Below, piece after piece: positions 1-7,781 of a DNA stretch of 14,980 bases (the first letter of the stretch is position 1; each line of letters starts with the position of its first letter). The position numbers were made by a program, and so were the translations under genes. A model generated the notes under the pieces. It did no database searches. It had not been told where the DNA came from and saw only the letters and a program-made list of their open reading frames with translations. This DNA is from JBCBKZ01 sp039026975 (GTDB lineage: Bacteria; Bacteroidota; Bacteroidia; J057). The stretch is taken from positions 1-14,980 of the forward strand of contig JBCCLI010000138.1 of the NCBI GenBank assembly GCA_039026975.1. Reading direction: 5' to 3'.

Positions 1-921
1 GGAGAAATAGATTACTATGTCAAAAATACGGATGATCTCCTCCTAAACGTAAACGTTCCTTCCACTACTGGATTCATTGCCCAGTTGAGAAATGTAGGAG
101 AACTGGAGAACTCAGGGTTCGAGTTTGTACTGAATTCAGAGAACCTGGTGGGAGATTTCCGGTGGTCAACCAGCCTCAACTTTGCGGCCAATACGAACGA
201 AATCACTGACCTTCAGAGTCAGGTGATAGAAGGAGGATTTATTAACCGCGCCGTAGAAGGCCAAGCCATAGGGGTATTCTTCGCACCTGAATATGCAGGG
301 GTAGATCCAGAAAATGGAGATGCCCTCTACTTCCTGAATACTGAATTACCAGATGGCGGAAGAGATAGAAATACTACTAACAATGTAAATGATGCAGAAA
401 GGGTAGTCATTGGAAACCCTAATCCTGACTTCATCTACGGCATGAATAATTCCTTTTCATGGAAAGGGATAGACCTAGCCATTTTCATCCAGGGTGTTCA
501 AGGAAATGATATCTATAATGGAGGAGGGGTATTCCAGCTAGATGGATTTGGTTGGTTTGATAACCAGGACAGAAGTGTTCTTAATAGGTGGCAGCAGCCC
601 GGAGATCAGACGGATATTCCTCAGCTAAGATTCCTGGGTGGTTCTGCAGAGTCTTCCCGCTTCCTGAGTGATGGTTCTTACCTAAGGTTAAAAACCGTTT
701 CCCTAGGCTACACCTTACCCAGTAGCATCACCAGCAAAGTGGGGATAGATAACCTGAGAATTTACGTCACCGGACAAAACCTGGCTATACTGACTGACTA
801 TGAGGGATGGGATCCTGAGGTAAATGCAGACTACATAGCTGGCAACATAGGGCTTGGAAACGACTTCTATTCAGGTCCTCAGGCTAGAACCATAGTAGTA
901 GGTGCTAATGTGGGATTCTAA
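1..921 (+). CDS. SusC/RagA-type TonB-dependent outer-membrane transporter, C-terminal part (5' truncated by window edge)
   Basis: The reading frame is open from base 1 and ends at TAA 919-921, leaving about 306 C-terminal residues of a protein that normally has about 1,000. The visible part is the second half of the beta-barrel. It carries the SusC-typical runs FEFVLNSENLVGDFRW, GVDPENGDALYF, RWQQPGDQTDIPQ, SYLRLKTVSLGYTLP and TGQNLAILTDYEGWDPEV, and it ends in NVGF with the terminal Phe usual for barrel assembly. It aligns by eye with the C-terminus of the complete SusC at 2634-5738 but is clearly diverged, so the two are not a recent duplication. SusC proteins import a ligand across the outer membrane using TonB energy, with a SusD lid. 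The lid gene follows after a 31-base gap. The plug domain and signal peptide lie outside the window. Substrate cannot be told. Confidence 0.93.
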   Translation, partial: GEIDYYVKNTDDLLLNVNVPSTTGFIAQLRNVGELENSGFEFVLNSENLVGDFRWSTSLNFAANTNEITDLQSQVIEGGFINRAVEGQAIGVFFAPEYAGVDPENGDALYFLNTELPDGGRDRNTTNNVNDAERVVIGNPNPDFIYGMNNSFSWKGIDLAIFIQGVQGNDIYNGGGVFQLDGFGWFDNQDRSVLNRWQQPGDQTDIPQLRFLGGSAESSRFLSDGSYLRLKTVSLGYTLPSSITSKVGIDNLRIYVTGQNLAILTDYEGWDPEVNADYIAGNIGLGNDFYSGPQARTIVVGANVGF

Positions 922-952
922 TAATTAATCTTCTGACTTAATATACTAACAC

Positions 953-2302
953 ATGAAAAACGTAAGAATATATATGTTGTCCTTTTGCTTCATTGCTGTG
1001 GCCCTGACAGCCTGTGATGAACAGCTGGATGTACAACCCCAACAATCCATAGATGAATCAACGGCCCTCAGCACGGAAAGAAATGTGCTAGCTGCTTTGG
1101 TAGGTGCTTATGACGGACTCGGGGAAAATGATGTCATGGGAGGCGGTCAACATCTGACAGAGCTTTTCGCAGATGACGGGGATCAGATCTGGGCAGGCAC
1201 CTTTGAAGAACCTGAGCAGATATTCCAAAAGCGTATCCTGGTCCAAAACCTGGATGTAGAGCGCTTCTGGATAGAAAGCTATGAGGCCATTAACAGGGCC
1301 AATAATGTGCTCAGTGCCCTGGATGTGGTAAATACAGACTTGAGAGGGCAGGTGGAAGGAGAGGCTAAGTTCATCCGAGCCCTAGTGTATTTTGACTTGA
1401 TAAACCTTTGTGGTAAAACCTGGATAGATGGTGACCCTTCTGCTAATCCAGGAGTTCCGTTAGTACTTACCCCTACCCGTAGCATAGATGCTAGTAGTGA
1501 GGTACCCAGGAATACGGTAGCAGAAATTTATGCGCAGGTGATCTCTGACCTCACAGACGCCAAAAATCTCTTACCAGAAAATAATGGAATCTTTGCTACT
1601 ACCTATGCGGCTAGTGGTTTTCTCTCTCGGGTATACCTAATGCAGGAGCGCTTCACAGAGGCTCAGGAAGAAGTGGATAGAGTCATACGTTCAAACGCAT
1701 TTTCCCTTACCCCTAATTTTGCTGACGCATTTAATCAGGGTGGGAATACCACTGAAGACATATTTACCATTGAGGTAACTACCCAAGACGGATTGAATGA
1801 CTTTATTCTTTTCTATGCAGGAGAGGCGAGAGGAGGAAGAGGTGACATAGACATCACCCAGACCCACCTGGATCAGTATGAAGCAGGAGATGCCAGATTG
1901 GATCTTTTCTACATAGATGTTAATGGGATTCCACGCACCGGAAAATGGCAGGATAATGCTAACCAGGATGGAAATATCAATATTATACGCCTAGCAGAAT
2001 TGTACCTTACACGTGCAGAAACCCGTTTTAGGGCAGGTGATACAGCTGGAGCTGCGGAGGACCTAAATGTGATTCGTACACGGGTGGGGCTTCCCGCAGT
2101 ACAGGCAGATGCTGTTAGCCTGGAAAGTATTCTCCAGGAAAGAAAACTGGAACTCATGTTTGAAGGGCATATGTTCCGGGATAAAAAGAGAAATAGAATA
2201 AGTATTGGCGGCTTAGGGTTCAATGCAGATGAACTCCTATATCCCATCCCTCAGCGGGAAATGGACGTGAACCTAGCACTTATCCAAAACCCAGGATACT
2301 AA
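953..2302 (+). CDS. SusD/RagB-family surface lipoprotein (partner of upstream SusC)
   Basis: The 449-residue product is a substrate-capturing lipoprotein that caps its SusC partner. The N-terminus starts MK, has a hydrophobic core and ends in lipobox LTAC with the lipidated Cys at residue 21, followed by acidic DEQLD, the kind of context used for surface export in Bacteroidota. Family landmarks are the helical FWIESYEAINRANNVL (about 105-120), EAKFIRALVYFDL (137-149), the TPR-like tract EIYAQVISDLTDAKNLLP, IRLAELYLTRAETRFRAGD, and the C-terminal LYPIPQREMD...IQNPGY that ends most SusD proteins. At 449 residues it is on the short side for the family. It lies 31 bases behind the SusC stop and is presumably in the same transcript, which ends at the hairpins 2306-2356. 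There are no signature residues that identify the ligand. Confidence 0.94.
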   Translation: MKNVRIYMLSFCFIAVALTACDEQLDVQPQQSIDESTALSTERNVLAALVGAYDGLGENDVMGGGQHLTELFADDGDQIWAGTFEEPEQIFQKRILVQNLDVERFWIESYEAINRANNVLSALDVVNTDLRGQVEGEAKFIRALVYFDLINLCGKTWIDGDPSANPGVPLVLTPTRSIDASSEVPRNTVAEIYAQVISDLTDAKNLLPENNGIFATTYAASGFLSRVYLMQERFTEAQEEVDRVIRSNAFSLTPNFADAFNQGGNTTEDIFTIEVTTQDGLNDFILFYAGEARGGRGDIDITQTHLDQYEAGDARLDLFYIDVNGIPRTGKWQDNANQDGNINIIRLAELYLTRAETRFRAGDTAGAAEDLNVIRTRVGLPAVQADAVSLESILQERKLELMFEGHMFRDKKRNRISIGGLGFNADELLYPIPQREMDVNLALIQNPGY

Positions 2303-2305
2303 GGC

Positions 2306-2324
2306 AATCAAACCTAGTTTGATT
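2306..2324 (+). repeat. Perfect hairpin just after the first SusD stop
   Basis: Arms AATCAAAC (2306-2313) and GTTTGATT (2317-2324) are exact reverse complements separated by three bases. The hairpin starts four bases after the TAA and sits just upstream of the T-run terminator. It has no T-run of its own, so a role in protecting the 3' end of the message is more likely than termination. That role is inference. Confidence 0.6.
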
Positions 2325-2328
2325 AGAG

Positions 2329-2356
2329 AAGTCGCTTCGAGAGAGGCGGCTTTTTT
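2329..2356 (+). terminator. Intrinsic terminator of the first SusC/SusD unit
   Basis: Stem AAGTCGC (2329-2335) pairs with GCGGCTT (2346-2352), seven pairs including one G-U, around a 10-base loop. A run of six T (2351-2356) follows and overlaps the end of the stem. It lies 27 bases after the SusD stop and separates the two SusC/SusD pairs transcriptionally. Confidence 0.8.
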
Positions 2357-2507
2357 ATTTCCTTCATATGAAGGGAAGAATATGGTAAATCCTACCGAAT
2401 GATTGAAAAATGAGGAAGTCTTAAGAAGAGGGAGGAAATGGTATTAAATCATCATTTTTTTTAAAAGATTGTGAAGAATATAGCAAAATTCATGTAATCC
2501 GTTTACA

Positions 2508-2633
2508 TTTGACGTTTGTATGTCGAAAAAAGGGGTTAATATTTGGATTTGGCAAAAAACCACTGTTCGAACCTTTCCCCATTTTTCAATGATTTGAGTT
2601 GAAAATCAGTGTTTTACCTAACCAAAGTTATTT
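2508..2633 (+). promoter_or_regulatory. Candidate promoter and 5' leader of the second SusC/SusD unit
   Basis: This lies in the 331-base gene-free stretch 2303-2633, which holds the hairpins above, an A/T-rich spacer (about 2360-2500), and this region. A TTTG at 2515-2518 stands 19 bases before AATATTTG at 2538-2545, a 7/8 match to the Bacteroidota -7 box TAnnTTTG at the right spacing for its -33 TTTG box. The leader would then be about 80 bases. It contains a small hairpin, TGATTT (2590-2595) with AAATCA (2603-2608), and an imperfect pairing of 2526-2535 with 2577-2586 (GGGG/CCCC plus five A-T pairs). No Shine-Dalgarno precedes the ATG at 2634, which is normal in this phylum. I see no ORF, tRNA or riboswitch in the gap. 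Confidence 0.4.
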
Positions 2634-5600
2634 ATGAGAAAACTATTTACGCTATTATGCGGGCTGTTTTTCGTGCTCTGCAGCTTTGAAGCTGTAGCTC
2701 AGCGAACAGTCTCCGGAGTAGTAAGCTCAACAGACGGCAGCCCCCTTCAGGGAGCTAGCGTGCTGATTAAGGGTACTACTATGGGTGCCCTCACAGATGA
2801 AGAAGGTGCTTTCACTGTAGAAGTGCCTAATGATGATGCGGTCTTGCTCATTTCTTTCCTCGGCAAGACTACGCAGGAACTATCTGTTGCCGGTCTCTCT
2901 TCTATTACTGTCTCCATGATTGATGATGCAGTAGCCCTGGATGAGGTAATTGTAACTGGGTATGGGTCCCAGCGGAAAGGAGATCTTACTGCCTCCATCA
3001 GTTCTATTGGTTCTGATGAAATTTCTGTTGCGCCCGTAACTACCCTGGAGCAAGCCATGCAAGGAAGGGCAGCAGGGGTACTTATCAGCAACGTATCTGG
3101 TCAGCCTGGTGCAGGTCTGAATGTTCAGATTCGTGGTGCTACTTCTATTACAGCTAGTAGTAAGCCCCTATATGTAGTAGATGGTATCCCCATGACACAG
3201 GATAATAACTCCCGTCTGTTTACTGGTGGATATGAATTCAACTCCCTGGCAGACTTGAATCCAAATGACATAGAATCTATTGAAATTCTGAAAGACGCTT
3301 CTGCCGCTGCCATCTATGGTTCTCGTGGTGCTAATGGCGTAGTGCTGATCACTACAAAAAGAGGACAAAGCGGAAAAGCAAAAATCAACCTGGATATATA
3401 TACTGGTTTCCAAGGACCCACCAACGTAATTGAAATGATGGACTCTCGTGAGTTTATCGAGATGATGGATGAGGCGGCAGAAAATGATGGCTTTGGCCCT
3501 GGCTATTTCTCTACTAATGGCCCCGGCTTCAACAGAATTGGAGATCCCAGTGATCCTGATTTGATTGATACTGATTGGTATGATGAAATTCTTCGTGATG
3601 ATGCCCCTATCACTAATTACTCTCTGAGTGCCGCAGGGGGTACAGATAAAGCCAGATACTTCATCAGTGGTAGCTACTTTGATCAGGAAGGATTCCAGAA
3701 AGGAACTGAATTTGAAAGATTAAGCTTCAGAGCTAACCTGGACTTCCAGGCTACAGATAAATTGAAAATAGGTACGCAGGGCTTTGTGAGCCGTTCTGAT
3801 AATATTTCAACCATTGGTGATAACTCTCTCTACGGAGTAATGATTAACGCCCTGGCTGCGGACCCTACTATGCCCGTATTTGAAGATGATGGAACCTATG
3901 CTAACCCATTTGCCTATTATTCATGGTGGGCATTTGAAAACCCAAGAGCGGTAACGGACATCTATAGAAGAAATACGCTTACCTCTCGTTTCTTAGGGAC
4001 TGTATATGCTGAGTACGAAATCATTCCTAGCTTAACCTTCCGTACTTCATGGTCAGCTGACTTCCAATTCTTAAGGGATAACTTATTTTATCCCTCTACC
4101 ACGCAGCAGGCTATTCGTGGAGGTATTCAGGGAGAAGGACAGTATTCAAATTCAGAGGCCCTTACTTGGCTTAATGAAAATACCATCACCTATACTACCT
4201 CTTTCTCAGATAAGCATAACCTGACAGCCTTAGCAGGTTTCACCATGCAGGAAACTTTTGTGGATCGTGCAGACATTAATGGTCAGAACTTCCCTAATGA
4301 CTTCCTGGGTAACCTGGCACTTGCTGCCGATATCACTGACGGTAATACAGATGGTACCTCATGGGGCCTACTTTCTTACCTGGGTAGAGTAAACTATAAC
4401 TTTGATAATAAGTATTATGCTACTGTATCAGCAAGGGTTGATGGATCCTCTCGTTTTGGAGAAGAGAATCAGTATGGGCTGTTCCCTTCTGGTTCTGTAG
4501 CCTGGAGAGTATCAGCTGAACCCTTCATGGAAGCAGCAGAATTTATCAGTGACCTTAAATTGAGAGGTAGTTATGGTCTTACTGGTAATACAGATGGAAT
4601 CGGTAATTTTGATTCCAGGGCTTTATGGTCCTCTAACAATACTTATAATGGATTAGGTGGAGCCTCCCCTAACGTTATGGGTAATGGTCAGCTAAGCTGG
4701 GAGTCTACTTCCCAGGTGGATATAGGATTAGACCTGAGTTTATTTAATGGAAGAATTGGATTTGTATTTGATTACTTCCAGAAGACTACCACTGACCTCC
4801 TACTGGACTCTAACGTACCGGGATTTACTGGTTTTACTACTGTAACCAGAAATATTGGTGAGGTTAAGAATACCGGCTTAGAATTCTCCCTTAATACAGT
4901 AAACATTGACAGAGGAGGATTTACCTGGAGAACCAACTTCAATATCTCTACCATAGAGAATGAAGTAACTAAGCTTGAGCAAGAGCAGCTACAAGGATCT
5001 ACGCACATTCTGAGAGAAGGACTACCTTTAGGATCTTACTTCTTGATTAATTTCGAAGGTGTAGACCCTGAAACTGGAAACTCTGTTTACACAGATGTGA
5101 ACGGAGACGGCGCCATCAATGGGGATGATAGCATGGTTCCTATGGATGGAGATAAAGTGCTCTCTATCTGGCCTGATTTCTTCGGTGGTCTTAATAACTC
5201 TTTCTCTTACAAAGGATTTGATGTAAGTGTATTCCTACAATTCTCACAAGGAAATCATGTATGGAACCACGGTAGATATGCTGCTGAACAAGTAGGATGG
5301 AGCTTTGACTTTGGAGGATTCTACCTACCCTATGGAAATAATACTACACGTGTCAGAGATGATAGATGGAGACAACCTGGAGACCAGACGGACATTCCTC
5401 GCGCATCTTTAGGACGCGTATTGAACCCTGATGGCTCCGTTACCCCTATAGCTCAGAACTGGCAGGAGGACTCTGACCAGTGGTTAGAAGATGCTTCCTA
5501 CTTGAGAATCAAAAACGTAGAAGTAGCCTATAACCTACCTACTACTTTGGTGAACACCATAGGATTAAATTCCGTAAGAGTGTACTTCAGAGGGCAAAAC

Positions 5601-5738
5601 TTAGCCACATGGACAGACTATCTAGGGGTAGACCCAGAGGTAAGTTCTAATGGAGACAGTCTCCTTCAGCCAGGGGATGACTTTGGTGGACTAGGACAGG
5701 CAAAAACCTATATTTTCGGTATCAATGTTGGATTTTAA
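2634..5738 (+). CDS. SusC/RagA-type TonB-linked outer-membrane transporter (complete)
   Basis: The 1,034-residue product is a full-length SusC transporter, a TonB-driven barrel that imports a ligand delivered by its SusD lid. In order: signal peptide 1-23 (MRKLFTLLCG... ending AVAQ); a carboxypeptidase-D-regulatory-like beta domain at about 25-98 (VSGVVSSTDGSPLQGASV); the conserved DEVIVTGYG at 103-111; the plug at about 118-245 with PLYVVDGIPM (178-187) and the SusC signature DIESIEILKDASAAAIYGSRG (212-231, continuing to TTKRG); then the barrel to the terminal NVGF. A loop at 821-832 (DVNGDGAINGDD) resembles an EF-hand-like calcium site, common in these proteins. There is no N-terminal STN domain, so it is not expected to signal to an anti-sigma factor. 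Its stop shares one base with an ATG of the next gene, so SusC and SusD are co-transcribed. Substrate is unknown; no degradative enzyme adjoins. Confidence 0.96.
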   Translation: MRKLFTLLCGLFFVLCSFEAVAQRTVSGVVSSTDGSPLQGASVLIKGTTMGALTDEEGAFTVEVPNDDAVLLISFLGKTTQELSVAGLSSITVSMIDDAVALDEVIVTGYGSQRKGDLTASISSIGSDEISVAPVTTLEQAMQGRAAGVLISNVSGQPGAGLNVQIRGATSITASSKPLYVVDGIPMTQDNNSRLFTGGYEFNSLADLNPNDIESIEILKDASAAAIYGSRGANGVVLITTKRGQSGKAKINLDIYTGFQGPTNVIEMMDSREFIEMMDEAAENDGFGPGYFSTNGPGFNRIGDPSDPDLIDTDWYDEILRDDAPITNYSLSAAGGTDKARYFISGSYFDQEGFQKGTEFERLSFRANLDFQATDKLKIGTQGFVSRSDNISTIGDNSLYGVMINALAADPTMPVFEDDGTYANPFAYYSWWAFENPRAVTDIYRRNTLTSRFLGTVYAEYEIIPSLTFRTSWSADFQFLRDNLFYPSTTQQAIRGGIQGEGQYSNSEALTWLNENTITYTTSFSDKHNLTALAGFTMQETFVDRADINGQNFPNDFLGNLALAADITDGNTDGTSWGLLSYLGRVNYNFDNKYYATVSARVDGSSRFGEENQYGLFPSGSVAWRVSAEPFMEAAEFISDLKLRGSYGLTGNTDGIGNFDSRALWSSNNTYNGLGGASPNVMGNGQLSWESTSQVDIGLDLSLFNGRIGFVFDYFQKTTTDLLLDSNVPGFTGFTTVTRNIGEVKNTGLEFSLNTVNIDRGGFTWRTNFNISTIENEVTKLEQEQLQGSTHILREGLPLGSYFLINFEGVDPETGNSVYTDVNGDGAINGDDSMVPMDGDKVLSIWPDFFGGLNNSFSYKGFDVSVFLQFSQGNHVWNHGRYAAEQVGWSFDFGGFYLPYGNNTTRVRDDRWRQPGDQTDIPRASLGRVLNPDGSVTPIAQNWQEDSDQWLEDASYLRIKNVEVAYNLPTTLVNTIGLNSVRVYFRGQNLATWTDYLGVDPEVSSNGDSLLQPGDDFGGLGQAKTYIFGINVGF

Positions 5739-5752
5739 TGCTATTCAGACTC

Positions 5753-7090
5753 ATGAAAATTTCTATTAAATATATATGCATGGTACTGTTGGCGGGTAGC
5801 CTTTTCTCCTGTGATGTACTGGATCAGGAACCCCAACAGTCTATAACCCCAGGCGTGGCATTCACTAATGAAGCGGGTGCTAACGCTGCACTGAACGGAA
5901 TGTATAGCCGTATGCAAGAGCAAGGCTACTATGGTAGCGACTTCCAATATGGCGCGGATAGCTATACAGATATTTCTATACAGAACGGATTCTTTGTAGA
6001 ATTCATAGAAACTGATGCTAAGAATATCCCCACTTCTAATGATTTGATTGAGGACTTTTGGTTAGATGCTTATCAGGCTGTCAACAGTGCCAATGAGATC
6101 ATCGCAAATGTCCCAAATATGAATGATGAGAACTTCACTCAGGAAGAAAGGGATGATGTATTAGGTCAGGCCAGATTTGTGAGAGGACTCACTTATCTAA
6201 ACTTGCTTACCTTATTTGGTGAGCATGATGATGCAGGTTCTGCTTTTGGACTTCCGCTGGTTACTCAGTCTACAGGTGGAGACTTTGCTAACGTAGAGAA
6301 TATCCCACGTAGCTCTGTGCAAGCTACCTATGATCAGATTATTGCGGATCTGTTAGAAGCCGAGAGGCTGCTCCCTGACTCTGATAGAGACTATAACGCC
6401 CAAAAAGCAGCGGCTCAGGCTATTCTAGCCAAGACCTATCTGTTCCAGGGAGATTATACTAATGCCTTAGCTAAGGCTTCAGAGGTAATTAATAATCCTA
6501 GTTTTGGACTAAACCCTTCCTATACAGATATTTTCTTCTCGGAATCTACTGAGGAGTCTATCCTGGAACTGGAGTTCAACTCATTGGATGGAAGTAGTTT
6601 AGCTCTATTTACCATTAGAAGAAATGAGGTACTACCAGATCCAGCATTGGTTGCTTCTTTTGACCCAGCTGATGTGAGAAGAGCTATGATCGCAGAAGTG
6701 GAGGGATTTGTAGGCGAGCGTTTCATTAAAGCTGAAGATATAGCTAATGATGCTAATCCAGCCTACATCATCCGTATGGCTGAAGTATATCTGATAAGTG
6801 CTGAAGCCAAATTCTTTTTAAATGATGAGGCAGGTGCCCTGGCAGATCTAAATGCTGTTCATACACGCGCAGGACTTACTGCCTATGCAGACGCCTCTGA
6901 CTTTATCAACAAACTGGCTGATGAATATAAGTGGGAGTTCTTTGCTGAAGGGCAACGCTTAGGTGCCATTACCAGATTAGGTATTTTTGAGCAGGTTATG
7001 GGAGTAGAGAACTTTAGAAGAATCTACCCCTTACCGCTGAGAGAATTTAACATAGCAGGAAACCAGCTGACCCAAAATCCTGGTTACTAG
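5753..7090 (+). CDS. SusD/RagB-family surface lipoprotein (partner of the complete SusC)
   Basis: This is a 445-residue SusD-like lid lipoprotein. I chose the ATG at 5753 (MKISIKYICM...) because it gives a normal MK-type lipoprotein signal with lipobox LFSC and Cys at residue 20, parallel to the other SusD of the window. An in-frame ATG at 5738, overlapping the SusC stop by one base (TAATG), would add five residues (MLFRL) and could be used through translational coupling. Landmarks are FWLDAYQAVNSANEII, QARFVRGLTYLNLL (139-152 in the shorter form), IRMAEVYLISAEAKFFLND and the C-terminal IYPLPLREF...TQNPGY. Similarity to the SusD at 953-2302 is family-level only, with very different N-terminal halves, so the two lids probably bind different ligands. 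Transcription ends at 7116-7149. Confidence 0.94.
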   Translation: MKISIKYICMVLLAGSLFSCDVLDQEPQQSITPGVAFTNEAGANAALNGMYSRMQEQGYYGSDFQYGADSYTDISIQNGFFVEFIETDAKNIPTSNDLIEDFWLDAYQAVNSANEIIANVPNMNDENFTQEERDDVLGQARFVRGLTYLNLLTLFGEHDDAGSAFGLPLVTQSTGGDFANVENIPRSSVQATYDQIIADLLEAERLLPDSDRDYNAQKAAAQAILAKTYLFQGDYTNALAKASEVINNPSFGLNPSYTDIFFSESTEESILELEFNSLDGSSLALFTIRRNEVLPDPALVASFDPADVRRAMIAEVEGFVGERFIKAEDIANDANPAYIIRMAEVYLISAEAKFFLNDEAGALADLNAVHTRAGLTAYADASDFINKLADEYKWEFFAEGQRLGAITRLGIFEQVMGVENFRRIYPLPLREFNIAGNQLTQNPGY

Positions 7091-7115
7091 TATATTAACG
7101 TCAACTTAAAAGCTG

Positions 7116-7149
7116 ATGGCTCATTCAATCATGGATGAGCCATTTTTTT
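7116..7149 (+). terminator. Strong intrinsic terminator of the second SusC/SusD unit
   Basis: ATGGCTCAT (7116-7124) and ATGAGCCAT (7135-7143) are exact reverse complements. The stem can extend inward by T-G, C-G and A-T pairs to 12 pairs around the tetraloop ATCA (7128-7131), and seven T follow at 7143-7149. It lies 25 bases after the SusD TAG. The in-frame ATG codons at 7116 and 7131 that would lengthen the transposase gene lie inside this hairpin and are therefore unlikely starts. Confidence 0.9.
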
Positions 7150-7172
7150 ACTTTTGTGCTTTACTTTTGTAC
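7147..7172 (+). promoter_or_regulatory. Tandem 13-base repeat carrying two TACTTTTG boxes, candidate transposase promoter
   Basis: TTTACTTTTGTGC (7147-7159) is followed directly by TTTACTTTTGTAC (7160-7172), 12 of 13 identical. Each copy holds TACTTTTG (7149-7156 and 7162-7169), an exact fit to the Bacteroidota -7 consensus TAnnTTTG. No TTTG is seen at the -33 distance for either copy. The second box ends 12 bases before the preferred transposase ATG at 7182, so a transcript from it would have a very short leader. Confidence 0.4.
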
Positions 7173-7173
7173 A

Positions 7174-7191
7174 TCCAGATCATGATTTGGA
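7174..7191. repeat. Left palindrome, overlapping the transposase start codon
   Basis: TCCAGATCATGATTTGGA is an 18-base palindrome with one imperfect pair (G7178 against T7187, which would be a G-U in RNA). It differs from the right-hand copy at one position. Its centre is the ATG at 7182-7184. Confidence 0.75.
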
Positions 7192-7754
7192 TATACTCTT
7201 TACAAACAAAATCCAACTTGCAACCTAACAACAAAAGAATTAGATGGAGTAAATGGGATTATAGAAGTAGAGGAGCTTATTTTATTGCCATTAATACATT
7301 TGATAGAATTCGTTTCTTTGGTTCCATAACAATGTCTCTCCATCCTTCATCTTACTCACTTTCTCTTCTTAACTCATACCTAAAAAAAAATACTGTAGCT
7401 CAAACCGTTTTTGATTACTGGCATGAAATCCCTGATCATTATCCATATGTAGAACTAGATACATTTGTGGTAATGCCAGATCATATTCATGGTATTCTGA
7501 TCTTTGACAAACCACCCTTGGATAGATGGGAATCTACAAGCTTTGGTCCACAGAAAGATAATCTTCCTGATATAATAAGAGCATTCAAAGGCTCTGTAAA
7601 ACGCTGGGCCAACAAAAACCAGATCCAATTCAAATGGCAATCTAGATATCATGATAGGGTAATAAGGGATTATGAAGAAATGGAGAGAATAAAAAAGTAC
7701 ATACAGTTAAATCCCTACAAATGGAGTAACAGTATACCAGTTAGTCTTAAGTAA
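7182..7754 (+). CDS. REP-associated tyrosine transposase (RAYT, Y1/HUH family, IS200-like)
   Basis: The 190-residue product is a single-strand DNA nicking/joining enzyme of the TnpA_REP group. The HUH metal site is VVMPDHIHGIL, with His at 101 and 103. The C-terminal helix motif WQSRYHDRVIRDYEEMERIKKYIQLNPYKW (split: WQSRYHDRVIR, then KYIQLNP) supplies the nucleophile, Tyr 173, which aligns with Tyr115 of E. coli TnpA-REP in its YIYINP motif. The domain opens at about residue 19 with RIRWSKWDYRSRGAYFIAI. A longer frame from 7116 would add 22 hydrophobic residues, but those codons lie in the upstream terminator, so I chose the ATG at 7182, which falls inside the left palindrome. It converges on the antiporter gene at 7810. 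All catalytic motifs are intact and no frameshift is seen, so it is probably active. It is more A/T-rich than its neighbours, consistent with transfer. Confidence 0.88.
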   Translation: MIWIYSLQTKSNLQPNNKRIRWSKWDYRSRGAYFIAINTFDRIRFFGSITMSLHPSSYSLSLLNSYLKKNTVAQTVFDYWHEIPDHYPYVELDTFVVMPDHIHGILIFDKPPLDRWESTSFGPQKDNLPDIIRAFKGSVKRWANKNQIQFKWQSRYHDRVIRDYEEMERIKKYIQLNPYKWSNSIPVSLK

Positions 7755-7777
7755 GCTCAGACCTGTAAGTCTAGCTT
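7753..7777. repeat. Bulged hairpin overlapping the transposase stop codon
   Basis: AAGCT-C-AGAC (7753-7762) pairs with GTCTAGCTT (7769-7777): four plus five base pairs interrupted by a single unpaired C at 7758, with a six-base loop. A stem with a one-base bulge is the usual shape of REP elements. It also creates a 13-base near-repeat (7761-7773 and 7774-7786) leading into the right palindrome. No T-run follows, so it is not a classical terminator. Confidence 0.55.
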
Positions 7778-7781
7778 GTAA

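Noticed and set aside
1909..2247. Open frame of 112 residues antisense to the first SusD
   Set aside because: It is serine-rich, has no family motif and no leader, and lies fully under a conserved SusD C-terminus.
2747..3091. Open frame of 114 residues on the minus strand inside the SusC gene
   Set aside because: It lies wholly antisense to the conserved SusC N-terminal domains, has no recognisable motif, and is best explained by the codon structure of the real gene. The other short antisense frames within SusC, SusD, antiporter, deiminase and regulator genes were discarded for the same reason.
601..5402. Near-identical DNA at about 601-622 and 5380-5402, considered as a repeat
   Set aside because: Both encode the conserved SusC segment PGDQTDIP in the same position of homologous barrels; shared protein constraint explains it.
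1..7090. Complete polysaccharide-utilisation locus
   Set aside because: No glycoside hydrolase, lyase, sulfatase or hybrid two-component gene is present in the window; only import pairs are seen.
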